From NCBI GenBank assembly GCA_050732775.1, contig JBOHRN010000002.1, positions 1 through 64,000 of the forward strand: a DNA stretch of 64,000 nt. The letters are read 5' to 3'. Under the pieces are notes generated by a model that saw only the letters and a list, made by a program, of their open reading frames with translations, searched no databases and was not told the DNA's origin. This document shows positions 17,017-26,206 of this stretch, in pieces; positions within the stretch are counted from its first letter, which is position 1; each line of letters begins with the position of its first letter. The translations under genes and the position numbers were made by a program. The stretch is from JBOHRN01 sp050732775. GTDB taxonomy: Bacteria; Gemmatimonadota; Gemmatimonadetes; Longimicrobiales; Longimicrobiaceae.

Positions 17017-20000
17017 TCAAAAGCGAGGCCGTAGGAGCGGTTCGGCGCCCGGGCTGGGAGTAAAGCGGCCGCTAGCGGGGACGGGTAGGGGGGAGGGGAG
17101 GAGTTCCAGATACTCCAAGAGGGCGTCCAGATCGACGATTCCAGTGAGGGTCTGTTCCCCGGCTGGGCCGAACATGTCGTAGCCGCTACCGCCTTCAGCC
17201 ATGAAATCGTTCACCGTCACCGTGTAGCGCTGGCTAGCCGAAACCGAGGCGCCGGTCTCGAGTACCAGCGAGGTCACGCGCTCTCCGGCCGGTGCCCCGG
17301 GGTCGTACTCCACCAGGAGTCCGCTCACGTGGGCTCCCGGCTCCCCGCCAGCCAGAGCGTGCTCCACCGCTTCGAGCAGCTCCCCTCCCGAGAGTTCGAC
17401 GGTCACCAGAGTGTTCTGGAACGGCTGCAGCCGGTACAAGTCGCCGTAGGTGACCGGGCCGGCCGGCAGGTCTATCCGGATGCCTCCGTTGTTCATGAGG
17501 GCGGCTTGCGTGCCGGTGGCAGCTCGCTGGGCGTCCGCGATCAGGTTGCCGAGGGCGTACTCTCCCCCTTCCCGTTCGAGAGGGTGGGCAAGGGTGGTGA
17601 TCTCTCGCCCCACCAGCGGGGCGATCCGTTCCGCGGCTTCGTCCACCAGGGCGCCTATCGCCCGGTCTGGCTCCACCCGGTCGGCGAAGGTGGTGGGTTG
17701 GGCGGTTACGCGCACCGCCACGCTGTCCCGGGAGATACGTTCCAGGTCTACCACGGAGAAGCGGGTACCGCCGGAGTTGGCCTGTACCACGACCACGCCG
17801 TTTACGCGGGTGTCGAGGTGGGTGTGCGAGTCGCCGGACACGATCAGGTCGGGCCGGTGGAGCAGCCGGCGGGTGATCTCGATGATGTCGCCCTCGCAGC
17901 CGCCCTGGTCGCAGCGGCCGCCTTCGTGAGCGGTCACCACCACGAAGTCGGCGCCCGCGGCTCGCGCGCGGGGTACCCAACGGTTCAAGGCCTCGGCCGG
18001 GTCACCGAAGCGGAGTCCGGCCACGTGGGAAGGGCGAGTTCGGGTCGGGGTCTCCTGGTCGGCGAGGCCGACCACCGCCACCGTGACCGAGTCGCACTGC
18101 GCCGACGGCGTACAGCCGCGCCTGAGTAGAACCATCGGCTCCAGCCAGGAGGGCAGGGTGTCACTCCCGGCCACGTAAACGTTGGCCGCTAACCAGGGGA
18201 AGGCCGACTGGGCGATGCGCTCTTGGAACACACTGACCCCCCAGTCAAACTCGTGATTACCAGCCGCCGCCGCGTCGACTCCGATGCGGTTGTGGACTTC
18301 GATCACCACGGCGCCGTCGGTGAGGTTGGACAGCGGGGTGCCCTGCATCACGTCTCCCGCGTCGAGTATCACCGTCGGTGCGCTGCCGGCGCGGTACCGT
18401 TCAAGGTACGCCGCCAGCACCGCCGCCCCGCCCACGGCGCGGCCGCCAGCCCAGTCGGGGGTGGTGCTTTCCAGGGCGCCGTGGAAGTCGTTGAAACCGA
18501 GCACCCGCAGCCGGGGACCGCTCCCCGCGCGGCGGTCTTGGTTCTGCTCCCGGTAAGCCCTTGCGCCCAGTTCGGGGGGTATCAGCTCCCAATTTCGGGT
18601 AAAGTAGTCGTCAGGCGAGATGGTGCCGCGACGCTCGATCTCGCGGACCAGGAGGTCTCGGATAGACTCTTGCCCGTCGTAGACCAGGGGGGCGCGGGAT
18701 ACGGCCGGGAAGCCGCCCCCCCCGCCTTGGCGGTAGCTGTTGAGCGCTAGGGTGAACGAATCCGCCGCCGCCACCGGTTCGCCCCGGTACTCTAGACGGA
18801 CCACGCGTTGGCCCACCGGCCTACGCAGATCCAGGGCGTAGTCGACACCCGAGACGATATCGAAGTTGTAGCCGGGTACTTCCGGGTTGGTAACCCGCTG
18901 GCACGCCAAAGCGGGGCAGGGGTGATAATACTCGGCGCTCTTCTCCAGATACGCCCGCAGCTCCCTTCCCGAGATACGTACCGCCTTGAGGAGGTTGTTG
19001 TCGTAGATGTAGAGCCGGGCGATATCGGCCACAGTCACGTCGCCTGCGGGGATCTCGGCCTCGAGGTTGAAGGCGGCGGCGGATGAGAGTTCGGCCCCCG
19101 AGACCCGGCTCTGAACCTGATTGACGAAGTCGATGATCGGAGTGTCGGCCACCCGCGAGCTGTCGGCGCTCATGAGGGCGGTCGAGCGGCCGAGGGGACG
19201 CCTCACGTACGCTAGGGCGCGGCGGTGGGCGCCGGCGAGCGCGGCTTCGAACCCGGCGTCGGAGCGCTCTGGGTGTGGCTCGAGTAGTAGTCCGCGCTTC
19301 GAGGTTACCCGCCACCCGCCCTCCGTATACGCCAGTTCCAGTTCGGCCACGGCCAACGAACTGGCCCAGGCACCGGCTTGCACCAGGAGCACGCCGTTGA
19401 TGGTGGTGTCGGCCACCTCCCGGTGGGTGTGGCCCATGAAGATGGCGTCGATGCCCGCTACTTCTCGCGCTATCCCGGCGGCCGCGTTCTCGGCTGGCAG
19501 CCCGGTGGCCGCGGTGTCGTAGCTGGTGCCCCCGAAGCCGCCGTGGCTTGCCACCAAGATCACGTCGGCCCCCAGCGCCGCTAGCTCGCGCGCGGCCCCG
19601 CTCACGCTCTCGACCGGGTCGCGGAACTCCAGCCGCCCTTGCACATGGTCCTTGTCCCACACGGCCACGCCGGGCGGGGTCACCGCCGTGATCCCGACGC
19701 GGAGCGGCCGTCCCCCGATTTCCCTTTCCAACAGAGCGTGGGTGGGATAGGCGGGCCGGTCGCTGCCGTGGATAAAGATGTTGGCGGCCAGAAAGGGGAA
19801 TTCGGCGCTGGCAATGGAGCGGTTCAGGTGACCGATACCGAAGTTGAACTCATGATTGCCGATCGCCGAGGCGTCGTAGCCGAGGTAATTCATCGCCTCC
19901 ACCACCGGGTGTCGTTCCCCCGGGGCCAGTTCGGAGTGTACAAAGGCGAGGGGGTTGCCCTGGAGGAGGTCGCCCGAATCGAGGAGCAGGGTGCGGCCCG

Positions 20001-20226
20001 GGTTCGCGGCCCGTACACTGTCGATCACCGGCGCCAGCGGCGAGAGCCCGTACCCGGTCGGTTCGCCGGTGTAGTAGTCGTGGGGTAGGAGCCGGCCGTG
20101 TACGTCTGTGGTTCCCATCACCACCAAGGTGCCCGCCGCCGCCTGGGGCGGGGCTGGAGAAGGAGGTGAAAGCGCGCAGCCGGCGGCCCAAACGGCGGCT
20201 GAGGTTAGCGTGATAAAGTGTTTCAT
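17017..20226 (-). CDS. Double-module 5'-nucleotidase / cyclic-nucleotide phosphodiesterase lipoprotein (YfkN-like)
   Basis: The 1069-aa protein begins with a lipoprotein signal peptide (lipobox AAGC), which supports the ATG at 20226 over upstream starts. It contains two complete modules. Module 1 is a metallophosphatase (about 30-300: TTDVHGRLLPH, GDLLQGNP, GNHEFN, GHTHRE) plus a 5'-nucleotidase C-terminal domain (about 330-545). Module 2 is a metallophosphatase (about 573-810: NDFHGALES, GDVMQGTP, GNHEFDWG, GDSHTHLD) plus a C-terminal domain (about 860-1030: MNNGGIRIDL, YRLQPFQNTL). Bacillus YfkN has a similar two-module design with 2',3'-cyclic phosphodiesterase and 5'-nucleotidase activities. 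It would release nucleosides outside the cytosol for the transporter and deaminase encoded downstream. Confidence 0.9.
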   Translation of the reverse strand: MKHFITLTSAAVWAAGCALSPPSPAPPQAAAGTLVVMGTTDVHGRLLPHDYYTGEPTGYGLSPLAPVIDSVRAANPGRTLLLDSGDLLQGNPLAFVHSELAPGERHPVVEAMNYLGYDASAIGNHEFNFGIGHLNRSIASAEFPFLAANIFIHGSDRPAYPTHALLEREIGGRPLRVGITAVTPPGVAVWDKDHVQGRLEFRDPVESVSGAARELAALGADVILVASHGGFGGTSYDTAATGLPAENAAAGIAREVAGIDAIFMGHTHREVADTTINGVLLVQAGAWASSLAVAELELAYTEGGWRVTSKRGLLLEPHPERSDAGFEAALAGAHRRALAYVRRPLGRSTALMSADSSRVADTPIIDFVNQVQSRVSGAELSSAAAFNLEAEIPAGDVTVADIARLYIYDNNLLKAVRISGRELRAYLEKSAEYYHPCPALACQRVTNPEVPGYNFDIVSGVDYALDLRRPVGQRVVRLEYRGEPVAAADSFTLALNSYRQGGGGGFPAVSRAPLVYDGQESIRDLLVREIERRGTISPDDYFTRNWELIPPELGARAYREQNQDRRAGSGPRLRVLGFNDFHGALESTTPDWAGGRAVGGAAVLAAYLERYRAGSAPTVILDAGDVMQGTPLSNLTDGAVVIEVHNRIGVDAAAAGNHEFDWGVSVFQERIAQSAFPWLAANVYVAGSDTLPSWLEPMVLLRRGCTPSAQCDSVTVAVVGLADQETPTRTRPSHVAGLRFGDPAEALNRWVPRARAAGADFVVVTAHEGGRCDQGGCEGDIIEITRRLLHRPDLIVSGDSHTHLDTRVNGVVVVQANSGGTRFSVVDLERISRDSVAVRVTAQPTTFADRVEPDRAIGALVDEAAERIAPLVGREITTLAHPLEREGGEYALGNLIADAQRAATGTQAALMNNGGIRIDLPAGPVTYGDLYRLQPFQNTLVTVELSGGELLEAVEHALAGGEPGAHVSGLLVEYDPGAPAGERVTSLVLETGASVSASQRYTVTVNDFMAEGGSGYDMFGPAGEQTLTGIVDLDALLEYLELLPSPLPVPASGRFTPSPGAEPLLRPRF

Positions 20227-20323
20227 GGCGGAGCCGTGGAGTGAAATCGAACCCGAGGCACGCGGCGGAGTACACATCCGGCGGCCGGAGGTTGTAAGAT
20301 AGCCGGAAAAGGAAGGGAGAACC

Positions 20324-20971
20324 ATGCCAGAGCGGTCACGGATCGGTCACGGGAGTGTGGGGGCGGTGGTTTTGGCCGTCGTCCTGGTGGCGCGCGCGGC
20401 TCCACTAGCGGCCCAAGACACCATCCCCCCCCTCGTCCCCGCCCCCCTGGACAGTGCGCCGTGGATCGTCTCCGACACAGTGTTAACCGCTCCCGCGGCG
20501 GTGCCCCCGATCCCGGACGCCGCCACGGAGCCGACCAATGCGGATACCGCCCTGGCGCTCCGAGCCGTCTCTCCCCGCACGGCGTTCCTCCGCTCCTTGG
20601 TGATACCGGGGTGGGGGCAGGCGTCGGTGGGCGCAACTGGCCGGGGAGTAGCGTACTTCGCCCTCGAGGCGGGGAGCTTATGGATGGTGTACAAGTCGCA
20701 CTCCCGGCTGGGCGAACAGCGCCGCCGCGACGAGCGCTCGCGTCAGCTGGGGCTGCTGGGACCGTCCGAGGTGAGCGAGCTCACCGAATCGCGCGAACAG
20801 CAGCTGGAAGACTGGGCGGCGCTCTCCATCTTCACCTTCTTTCTAGCGGCGGCCGACGCCCTGGTAGCCGCATATCTGGCCGACTTCGACGAAAACGTGG
20901 GTGTCTTGCCCGACGGCCCCGGTGGAGCCGGGCTGCGGCTGAGTGTGCCGGTGGGAGCTCCGGGTCCGTGA
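20324..20971 (+). CDS. DUF5683-type exported membrane protein
   Basis: The 215-aa protein has a signal peptide ending at LAAQ and a Pro/Ala/Thr-rich segment starting DTIPPLVP. The DUF5683-like core (about 85-190) contains LRSLVIPGWGQASVGATGRG, then SLWMVYKSHSRLG, a charged helix and a final hydrophobic segment (about 168-190). The function of this family is unknown. A good ribosome-binding site (GGAAGGGAGA) precedes the ATG at 20324. It diverges from the nucleotidase gene and overlaps murI by 4 nt. Confidence 0.75.
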   Translation: MPERSRIGHGSVGAVVLAVVLVARAAPLAAQDTIPPLVPAPLDSAPWIVSDTVLTAPAAVPPIPDAATEPTNADTALALRAVSPRTAFLRSLVIPGWGQASVGATGRGVAYFALEAGSLWMVYKSHSRLGEQRRRDERSRQLGLLGPSEVSELTESREQQLEDWAALSIFTFFLAAADALVAAYLADFDENVGVLPDGPGGAGLRLSVPVGAPGP

Positions 20972-21756
20972 AGCGGGCGCCTATCGGCTTGTTCGATTCT
21001 GGGCTGGGCGGGCTCAGTGTGGCCCGCGAGGCGCAGCGGCTCCTGCCCGCAGAGCGGCTGCTGTACGTGGGAGACACCGCCCACTGTCCGTACGGCGGCC
21101 GCCCCGCCGCTGAGATACTGGCCCGCTCCCTGGCCATTTCGCGCTATCTGGTCAGCCGGGGGGCCAAACTGGTGGTGGTGGCTTGCAACGCCGCCTCGGG
21201 GGCCTCCCTGGAGCAGTTGCGGGTCAAACTGACAGTGCCGGTGGTCGGCATGGAGCCCGCGGTCAAGCCGGCCGCCGCCGCTACCCGGAACGGCCGGGTA
21301 GGGGTAATGGCCACCGAGGCCACCATCGGCTCGGACCGCTTCGCCCGGCTCATGCGCGAGTACGCCGCAGGGGTCCAGGTGGTGTCGCAACCGTGCCCCG
21401 GCTTGGTGGAGTTGGTAGAAGCCGGGGAAGTGGGGGGAGAGGGGACCGACGTCTGGCTGCGGGAGACACTCGAACCGCTCAAACGGGCGGGTGTCGACAC
21501 GGTGGTGCTCGGCTGCACCCACTACCCGTTTCTGCTGGGGGCGATCGGCCGGGTGATGGGAGAGGGGGTAGTCCTGATCGAGACCGGTGGGGCGGTTGCC
21601 CGCCAGACGCGAGCTATTTTGCTCCAGCGCGGCGACTTGGCCGAAGCCGGGGAGGGGGGCATCGAAGTGCTGGTTACCGGGGACCCGGAGCGGGCCGCGA
21701 GAGCCGTCCGCGAGCTCCTGGGTGAGCGAGTGGAGGTGGGGAAGGTGGCGGTTTGA
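20968..21756 (+). CDS. murI: Glutamate racemase
   Basis: MurI supplies D-glutamate for peptidoglycan. The 262-aa protein has FDSGLGGLSV (Asp9-Ser-type active-site loop at residues 9-18), the first catalytic Cys73 in ACNAASG (usually CNTAS) and the second Cys183 in GCTHYPFLL. YVGDTAHCPYG is also typical. GTG 20968 gives the normal N-terminus (KRAPIGLFDSGLGG) and overlaps the preceding stop. The next gene starts at a TTG overlapping its stop. Confidence 0.96.
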   Translation: MKRAPIGLFDSGLGGLSVAREAQRLLPAERLLYVGDTAHCPYGGRPAAEILARSLAISRYLVSRGAKLVVVACNAASGASLEQLRVKLTVPVVGMEPAVKPAAAATRNGRVGVMATEATIGSDRFARLMREYAAGVQVVSQPCPGLVELVEAGEVGGEGTDVWLRETLEPLKRAGVDTVVLGCTHYPFLLGAIGRVMGEGVVLIETGGAVARQTRAILLQRGDLAEAGEGGIEVLVTGDPERAARAVRELLGERVEVGKVAV

Positions 21757-22673
21757 CCCCGGCGGTACTTTGCCAGGGGTTGCGCAAAGTGTACGGAAGC
21801 GTGGTCGCGGTCGAGAAGCTCGACCTGGAGATCCGCCGGGGAGAGTGCTTCGGCCTGCTCGGGCCTAACGGAGCCGGTAAGACCACCACCATCGAGATCC
21901 TGGAGGGACTCACGATTCCAGACGCGGGCCGGGTCGAAATCCTCGGCATGAGATGGGAACAGGACGCCGTCCGCATCCGCCCCCGGCTCGGCGTTCAGCT
22001 GCAGGAAACCCGGCTCACCGAAAAGCAGAGGGTCGAGGAGGCGGTCCGCCTCTTCCGCTCCTTCTACCGGGACGGCCCCAGCGTGGACGAGCTGATTAAT
22101 TTGGTTCAACTCGGCGAGAAGCGGCGCACCTACGTGAAAGAGCTCTCTGGGGGACAGAGGCAGCGCCTCTCGGTGGCTTGTGCCCTGGCCGGGAACCCAG
22201 ACATCCTTTTCCTGGACGAACCGACGACCGGGCTCGACCCCCAGTCCCGCCGCGGTCTGTGGGACGTGTGCGAAGAGTTTAGGCACCAGGGTGGGACCAT
22301 CCTCCTCACCACTCACTTCATGGACGAGGCCGAAAAGCTCGCCGACCGGGTGGCCATCATGGACCATGGGAAGTTCCTGGTACAGGGAACCCCGCGCGAG
22401 CTGATCGACACCTTGGGCGGCGCACAGGTGATAGAGTTCAAAGCCACGGTGCCGCTGGAATTGGCCGAGCTGCAAACGCTCCCGGGAGTGAGACGGGTGG
22501 ACGAAAGGGACTCGGCCCGCCTCCTCACGGTGAACGAGTTGCACCGGACCGTTCCCGCGCTACTCGCATTGCTCGGCCGGAAGGGGGGCGATCTGGCCTC
22601 CCTGCACACCCACCGGGCTACTCTGGACGACGTTTTCTTGGCCCGGACGGGCCGCGGCCTGCGGGATGACTAA
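21753..22673 (+). CDS. ABC transporter ATP-binding protein (ABC-2 type)
   Basis: The 306-aa nucleotide-binding subunit has Walker A GPNGAGKTTT (about residues 38-47), Q-loop LGVQLQETRL, signature LSGGQRQRLSVACAL, Walker B ILFLDEPTTGLDP and H-loop TTHFMDEAE. A C-terminal extension (about 215-306) resembles the DrrA/CcmA-type exporters. It overlaps the permease gene by 8 nt, so the two form one exporter. The substrate is unknown. Confidence 0.94.
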   Translation: MTPAVLCQGLRKVYGSVVAVEKLDLEIRRGECFGLLGPNGAGKTTTIEILEGLTIPDAGRVEILGMRWEQDAVRIRPRLGVQLQETRLTEKQRVEEAVRLFRSFYRDGPSVDELINLVQLGEKRRTYVKELSGGQRQRLSVACALAGNPDILFLDEPTTGLDPQSRRGLWDVCEEFRHQGGTILLTTHFMDEAEKLADRVAIMDHGKFLVQGTPRELIDTLGGAQVIEFKATVPLELAELQTLPGVRRVDERDSARLLTVNELHRTVPALLALLGRKGGDLASLHTHRATLDDVFLARTGRGLRDD

Positions 22674-23700
22674 TCTGCCCGCGCTGCGGGAGCTGACGCT
22701 GACCCGGGTGCGGGTAATGCTGCGCGAGCCGGAGGTCCTCTTCTGGGTCTTCGGCTTTCCGATCCTGCTAGCTCTGGGGCTGGGTATCGCCTTTCGGGAC
22801 CCCCCCGCCGAGCCGGTGCCGGTGGCTTTGGAGCGGGGTCCGGCAGCCGGGCGGTTCCTGGCCGCGCTCGAGTCGTCTCCCGAGGTGGAGCCGGTCCTCA
22901 TGAGCGAAGTTGGAGCGAGGGACGCGCTACGCCGTGGCGAGGTCTCCCTGGTTGTCGCCGCCGGAAACGGGCTGGTGCTCCGCTACGACCCCAGCCGCCC
23001 CGAGGGGCGTAGCGCGCGGCTGGTGGTCGACCGGGTGCTCCAAAGCGCGGCTGGGGCCACCCGCCCGGTGCCCGTGCGGATCGATGAGATGCGCCAGCCC
23101 GGCTCCCGCTACATCGACTGGCTAATTCCTGGTTTGGTGGGCTTCAACTTGATGAGCACGGGGCTCTGGGGGATCGGCTTCTACGTGGTACAGACCCGCC
23201 AGAACCGCCAGCTCAAACGGCTCATTGCCACCCCCATGCGCCGCGGCGATTTCCTGCTCGCACAGATACTGGCCCGGCTAATCTTTCTGCTCTTCGAGAT
23301 CCCGCTAATCGTGCTCTTCGCCTGGCTGGCGTTCGACGTCCGGGTGATGGGCGACCTCTTCGCCCTCTCCGCGATCGCCCTCCTGGGAGCTGCTTGCTTC
23401 GCCGGGCTGGGTCTACTAGCCTCATCCCGGGCCCGCACCACCGAGGGGGTGGGGGGGATAGTCAATATCATCATGATGCCCATGCTGGTGCTGTCGGGCG
23501 TTTTCTTTTCGGCGAGCCGTTTCCCGGACGCGGCCCAGCCGCTGATCCGGGCCTTGCCGCTCACCGCCCTCAACGACGCCTTGCGAGCCGTGTACAACGA
23601 TGGACTGCCGCTCTCGGCGGTGAGCACCGAACTCTTGCTCATCAGTGCGTGGATGGCCATCACTTTCTTCCTGGCGCTGCGTTGGTTCCGCTGGCAGTAG
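22666..23700 (+). CDS. ABC-2 family transporter permease
   Basis: The 344-aa protein has one N-terminal transmembrane helix (about 18-40). A soluble extracytoplasmic region follows (about 45-150; EVEPVLMSEVGARDALRRGE and GLVLRYDPSRPEG). Five further hydrophobic segments include the ABC-2 signature region MLVLSGVFFSASRFPDAAQP near residue 275. It pairs with the preceding ATPase as a drug, lipid or polysaccharide exporter. Its 3' end overlaps the likely start of modA. Confidence 0.92.
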   Translation: MTNLPALRELTLTRVRVMLREPEVLFWVFGFPILLALGLGIAFRDPPAEPVPVALERGPAAGRFLAALESSPEVEPVLMSEVGARDALRRGEVSLVVAAGNGLVLRYDPSRPEGRSARLVVDRVLQSAAGATRPVPVRIDEMRQPGSRYIDWLIPGLVGFNLMSTGLWGIGFYVVQTRQNRQLKRLIATPMRRGDFLLAQILARLIFLLFEIPLIVLFAWLAFDVRVMGDLFALSAIALLGAACFAGLGLLASSRARTTEGVGGIVNIIMMPMLVLSGVFFSASRFPDAAQPLIRALPLTALNDALRAVYNDGLPLSAVSTELLLISAWMAITFFLALRWFRWQ

Positions 23701-24446
23701 CGCTGCTGGCGGCGGCCGCGCTACTTGCCACCGCTTGCGGCTCCGCCGCCGACCAGGACGAAGCTGCCGTGCAAGTGGCGGTGGCGGCCAACTTCGCGGC
23801 GGCCCAACAAGAATTAGCCAGGAGCTTCACCAAGGCTACGGGCTACCAGGTCCGTACCAGCGTAGGTTCCACGGGCCAGCTTTACGCCCAGATCGTGAAC
23901 GGAGCCCCTTTTGACCTACTTCTCGCCGCCGACCGGCGCCGACCCCGGCTACTGGAGCGGCGCGGGAGCGCCGTCCCAGGCAGCCGCTTCACCTACGCGC
24001 GGGGCCGGCTGGTCCTCTACGGTCCGGGGTTAGACTCGGTCCGGGCCGACGGCGCGGACCTGGGGGCCGGGCGCTTTACCCGGCTCGCCGTGGCCAACCC
24101 GAAGACCGCTCCCTACGGAGCCGCCGCCCGGCAGGCGCTGGCGCGCTTGGAGCTGGCAGAGCAGGTTGCTCTCCGAACCGTGTGGGGAGAAAGTGTCGGA
24201 CAGACATACCAGTTCGTGAGGTCGGGCGCGGCCGAGCTCGGATTGGTGGCACTATCCCAGGTGGTCGGGGAACCGGAGAGTAGTTACTGGACCCTACCGG
24301 AAGCTTTACACTCTCCGCTACTCCAGCAGGCGGTCCTGCTCGAACCGGGGGCCGGTGAGCCCGCGGCCAGGGCGTACCTTGCTTTTCTACGCGGGGTGCG
24401 GGCAAGGCGGATCATCGCAGCGTACGGTTACGAGGTTGCCCCCTAG
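23649..24446 (+). CDS. modA: Molybdate-binding lipoprotein of an ABC importer
   Basis: ModA captures molybdate or tungstate outside the inner membrane. A lipoprotein-like signal (LLAAAALLATAC) is followed by AVAANFAAAQQELARSF, STGQLYAQIVNGAPFDLLLAAD and ANPKTAPYGAAARQAL, all typical of ModA. The start is uncertain: GTG 23649 (used here) or TTG 23682, both inside the 3' end of the preceding permease gene; neither has a clear ribosome-binding site. The modB ATG follows the stop immediately. Confidence 0.88.
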   Translation: MDGHHFLPGAALVPLAVALLAAAALLATACGSAADQDEAAVQVAVAANFAAAQQELARSFTKATGYQVRTSVGSTGQLYAQIVNGAPFDLLLAADRRRPRLLERRGSAVPGSRFTYARGRLVLYGPGLDSVRADGADLGAGRFTRLAVANPKTAPYGAAARQALARLELAEQVALRTVWGESVGQTYQFVRSGAAELGLVALSQVVGEPESSYWTLPEALHSPLLQQAVLLEPGAGEPAARAYLAFLRGVRARRIIAAYGYEVAP

Positions 24447-25133
24447 ATGGAGCTCCTCTCTGGAATCGACGGCCGCGCGGTGGTGGTGACCATAAAGCTG
24501 GCCGCCACCACCACGCTGATCCTGCTACTGCTGGCCACCCCGCTGGCGTGGTGGCTCTCCCGCACCAGCTCACGGCTCAAGCCGCCCATCGAGGCGCTTA
24601 CCGCGCTGCCGTTGGTACTTCCCCCCACCGTACTCGGCTTCTACCTGCTGGTGCTCCTCGGCCCGGCCGGTCCCGTCGGCGCGCCCTGGGAAGGGGCGGG
24701 GGGAAGCCGGCTGGTGTTTTCCTTTCCGGGGCTGGTGATCGGCTCCATCCTCTACTCTCTCCCCTTCGCGGTGCAGCCGCTCCAGAATAGCTTCACCGCC
24801 ATCGGTCGGCGCCCACTCGAAGTGGCGGCCACGCTCGGCGCTTCGCCCGTGGACCGTTTCTTCTCGGTGGTCTTGCCCCTCGCCCGGCCGGGCTACCTGA
24901 CCGCAGGAATCCTGACTTTTGCCCATACCGTGGGCGAGTTCGGGGTGGTGCTCATGATCGGGGGCAGTATCCCCGGCAGTACCAGGGTGGTGTCGATCGC
25001 CATCTACGACCACGTGGAGGCGTTGGAGTACGGCGCGGCGCACCGGCTCGCCGCCGGGCTCCTGCTGTTCTCCTTTTGTGTGCTGCTGATGGTGTACGCC
25101 TTCGGTAAGCGCTTCGAGACTCCGCGGCTGTGA
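24447..25133 (+). CDS. modB: Molybdate ABC transporter permease
   Basis: The 228-aa inner-membrane protein has about five to six hydrophobic segments and the ABC importer loop EVAATLGASPVDRFFSVVLP that contacts the ATPase. TALPLVLPPTVLGFYLLVLLG and GEFGVVLMIGGSIPG are characteristic of ModB. The ATG directly abuts the modA stop and the gene overlaps modC by 4 nt. Confidence 0.95.
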   Translation: MELLSGIDGRAVVVTIKLAATTTLILLLLATPLAWWLSRTSSRLKPPIEALTALPLVLPPTVLGFYLLVLLGPAGPVGAPWEGAGGSRLVFSFPGLVIGSILYSLPFAVQPLQNSFTAIGRRPLEVAATLGASPVDRFFSVVLPLARPGYLTAGILTFAHTVGEFGVVLMIGGSIPGSTRVVSIAIYDHVEALEYGAAHRLAAGLLLFSFCVLLMVYAFGKRFETPRL

Positions 25134-26206
25134 GCGGCATCGAGGCGCACCTCTCTCTGAGCAGGGGCGGCTTCGACCTGGACGCGGAGTGGCACGCGCC
25201 GGCCGCCGGGGTGACTGGGCTATTCGGCCCTTCGGGAGCGGGCAAGACCACCGTGCTCCGCTGTCTGGCCGGGCTAGAGCGGGCCAGCGAGGGTTTCTTG
25301 ATGGTGGACGGCGAGGTCTGGCAGGATGACGGCCGCGGCGTATTCGTGCCGCCGCACCGGCGCTCGGTGGGGTACGTACCCCAGGAAGCCGGCCTCTTTT
25401 CCCATCTGAGCGTGCGCGGCAACCTCCGCTTCGGCTACGACCGGGCGCCGGTGCGCGACGCCGGTTGGGACCAGATAGTGGACTGGTTGGGAGTCGGTTC
25501 CTTGCTCGAGCGTGCTCCTGCCGGTCTTTCCGGGGGAGAGCGCCAGCGGGTGGCCATCGCCCGCGCGCTGCTGAGGAGCCCGCGCCTGCTGCTCATGGAC
25601 GAGCCCCTCTCGGCGCTCGACGAAGTGAGTCGGCGTGAGATCTCCCGGATTTTGGAGACTCCGCCGGACTGGCTCTCGATACCCGTCATCTACGTGAGCC
25701 ATTCCCTGCTGGAGGTCTCCCGCCTCGCTGGTTGGATGGTATGGTTGGTGGAGGGGCGGGTAAAGGGGATGGGCTCTCCCTCAGAGGTGACCTCTAAGAT
25801 CGATTTCGCGCGCTGGCGTGGCGACGAGGCGGCGGTGGTAGTTTCCGCCGTCGTGCGCCGTCACGACGACGCGTATCACCTCACCCTTCTGGAGGGACCG
25901 TGGGGGGCTATGTGGACGCGGCGCCAAGAGCGTCGCGCCGGTGAATCAGCCCGTATAAGCGTCGCGGCGGGCGATGTCAGCTTGGCCCTCTCTCCCGCAT
26001 GCGAGAGCAGTATCCTGAACCAGTTCGCCGTGCGAGTATTGGAGCTTCGAGAAGCTCCGGCCGGGGAGGTCCTGGTGCGGCTGGGGAGGAGCGACGGCGG
26101 GCCCTTCCTGCTCGCGCGCATCACGCGCAAGTCGTGCGAACGGCTCGGGATCACCCCCGGTCTAGAGGTTTACGCCCGCGTCAAATCGGTGGCGCTGCTG
26201 GAGTGA
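25130..26206 (+). CDS. modC: Molybdate ABC transporter ATP-binding protein
   Basis: The 358-aa ATPase has Walker A FGPSGAGKTTVLR (about residues 31-43), signature LSGGERQRVAIARALL, Walker B LLLMDEPLSALD and the switch His in YVSHSLLEV. A C-terminal MOP/TOBE-like domain (about 290-355; RVLELREAPAGEVLVRLG) fits molybdate-responsive ModC. GTG 25130 overlaps the modB stop. The 3' end overlaps the convergent lpxH-like gene by 37 nt. Confidence 0.95.
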   Translation: MSGIEAHLSLSRGGFDLDAEWHAPAAGVTGLFGPSGAGKTTVLRCLAGLERASEGFLMVDGEVWQDDGRGVFVPPHRRSVGYVPQEAGLFSHLSVRGNLRFGYDRAPVRDAGWDQIVDWLGVGSLLERAPAGLSGGERQRVAIARALLRSPRLLLMDEPLSALDEVSRREISRILETPPDWLSIPVIYVSHSLLEVSRLAGWMVWLVEGRVKGMGSPSEVTSKIDFARWRGDEAAVVVSAVVRRHDDAYHLTLLEGPWGAMWTRRQERRAGESARISVAAGDVSLALSPACESSILNQFAVRVLELREAPAGEVLVRLGRSDGGPFLLARITRKSCERLGITPGLEVYARVKSVALLE

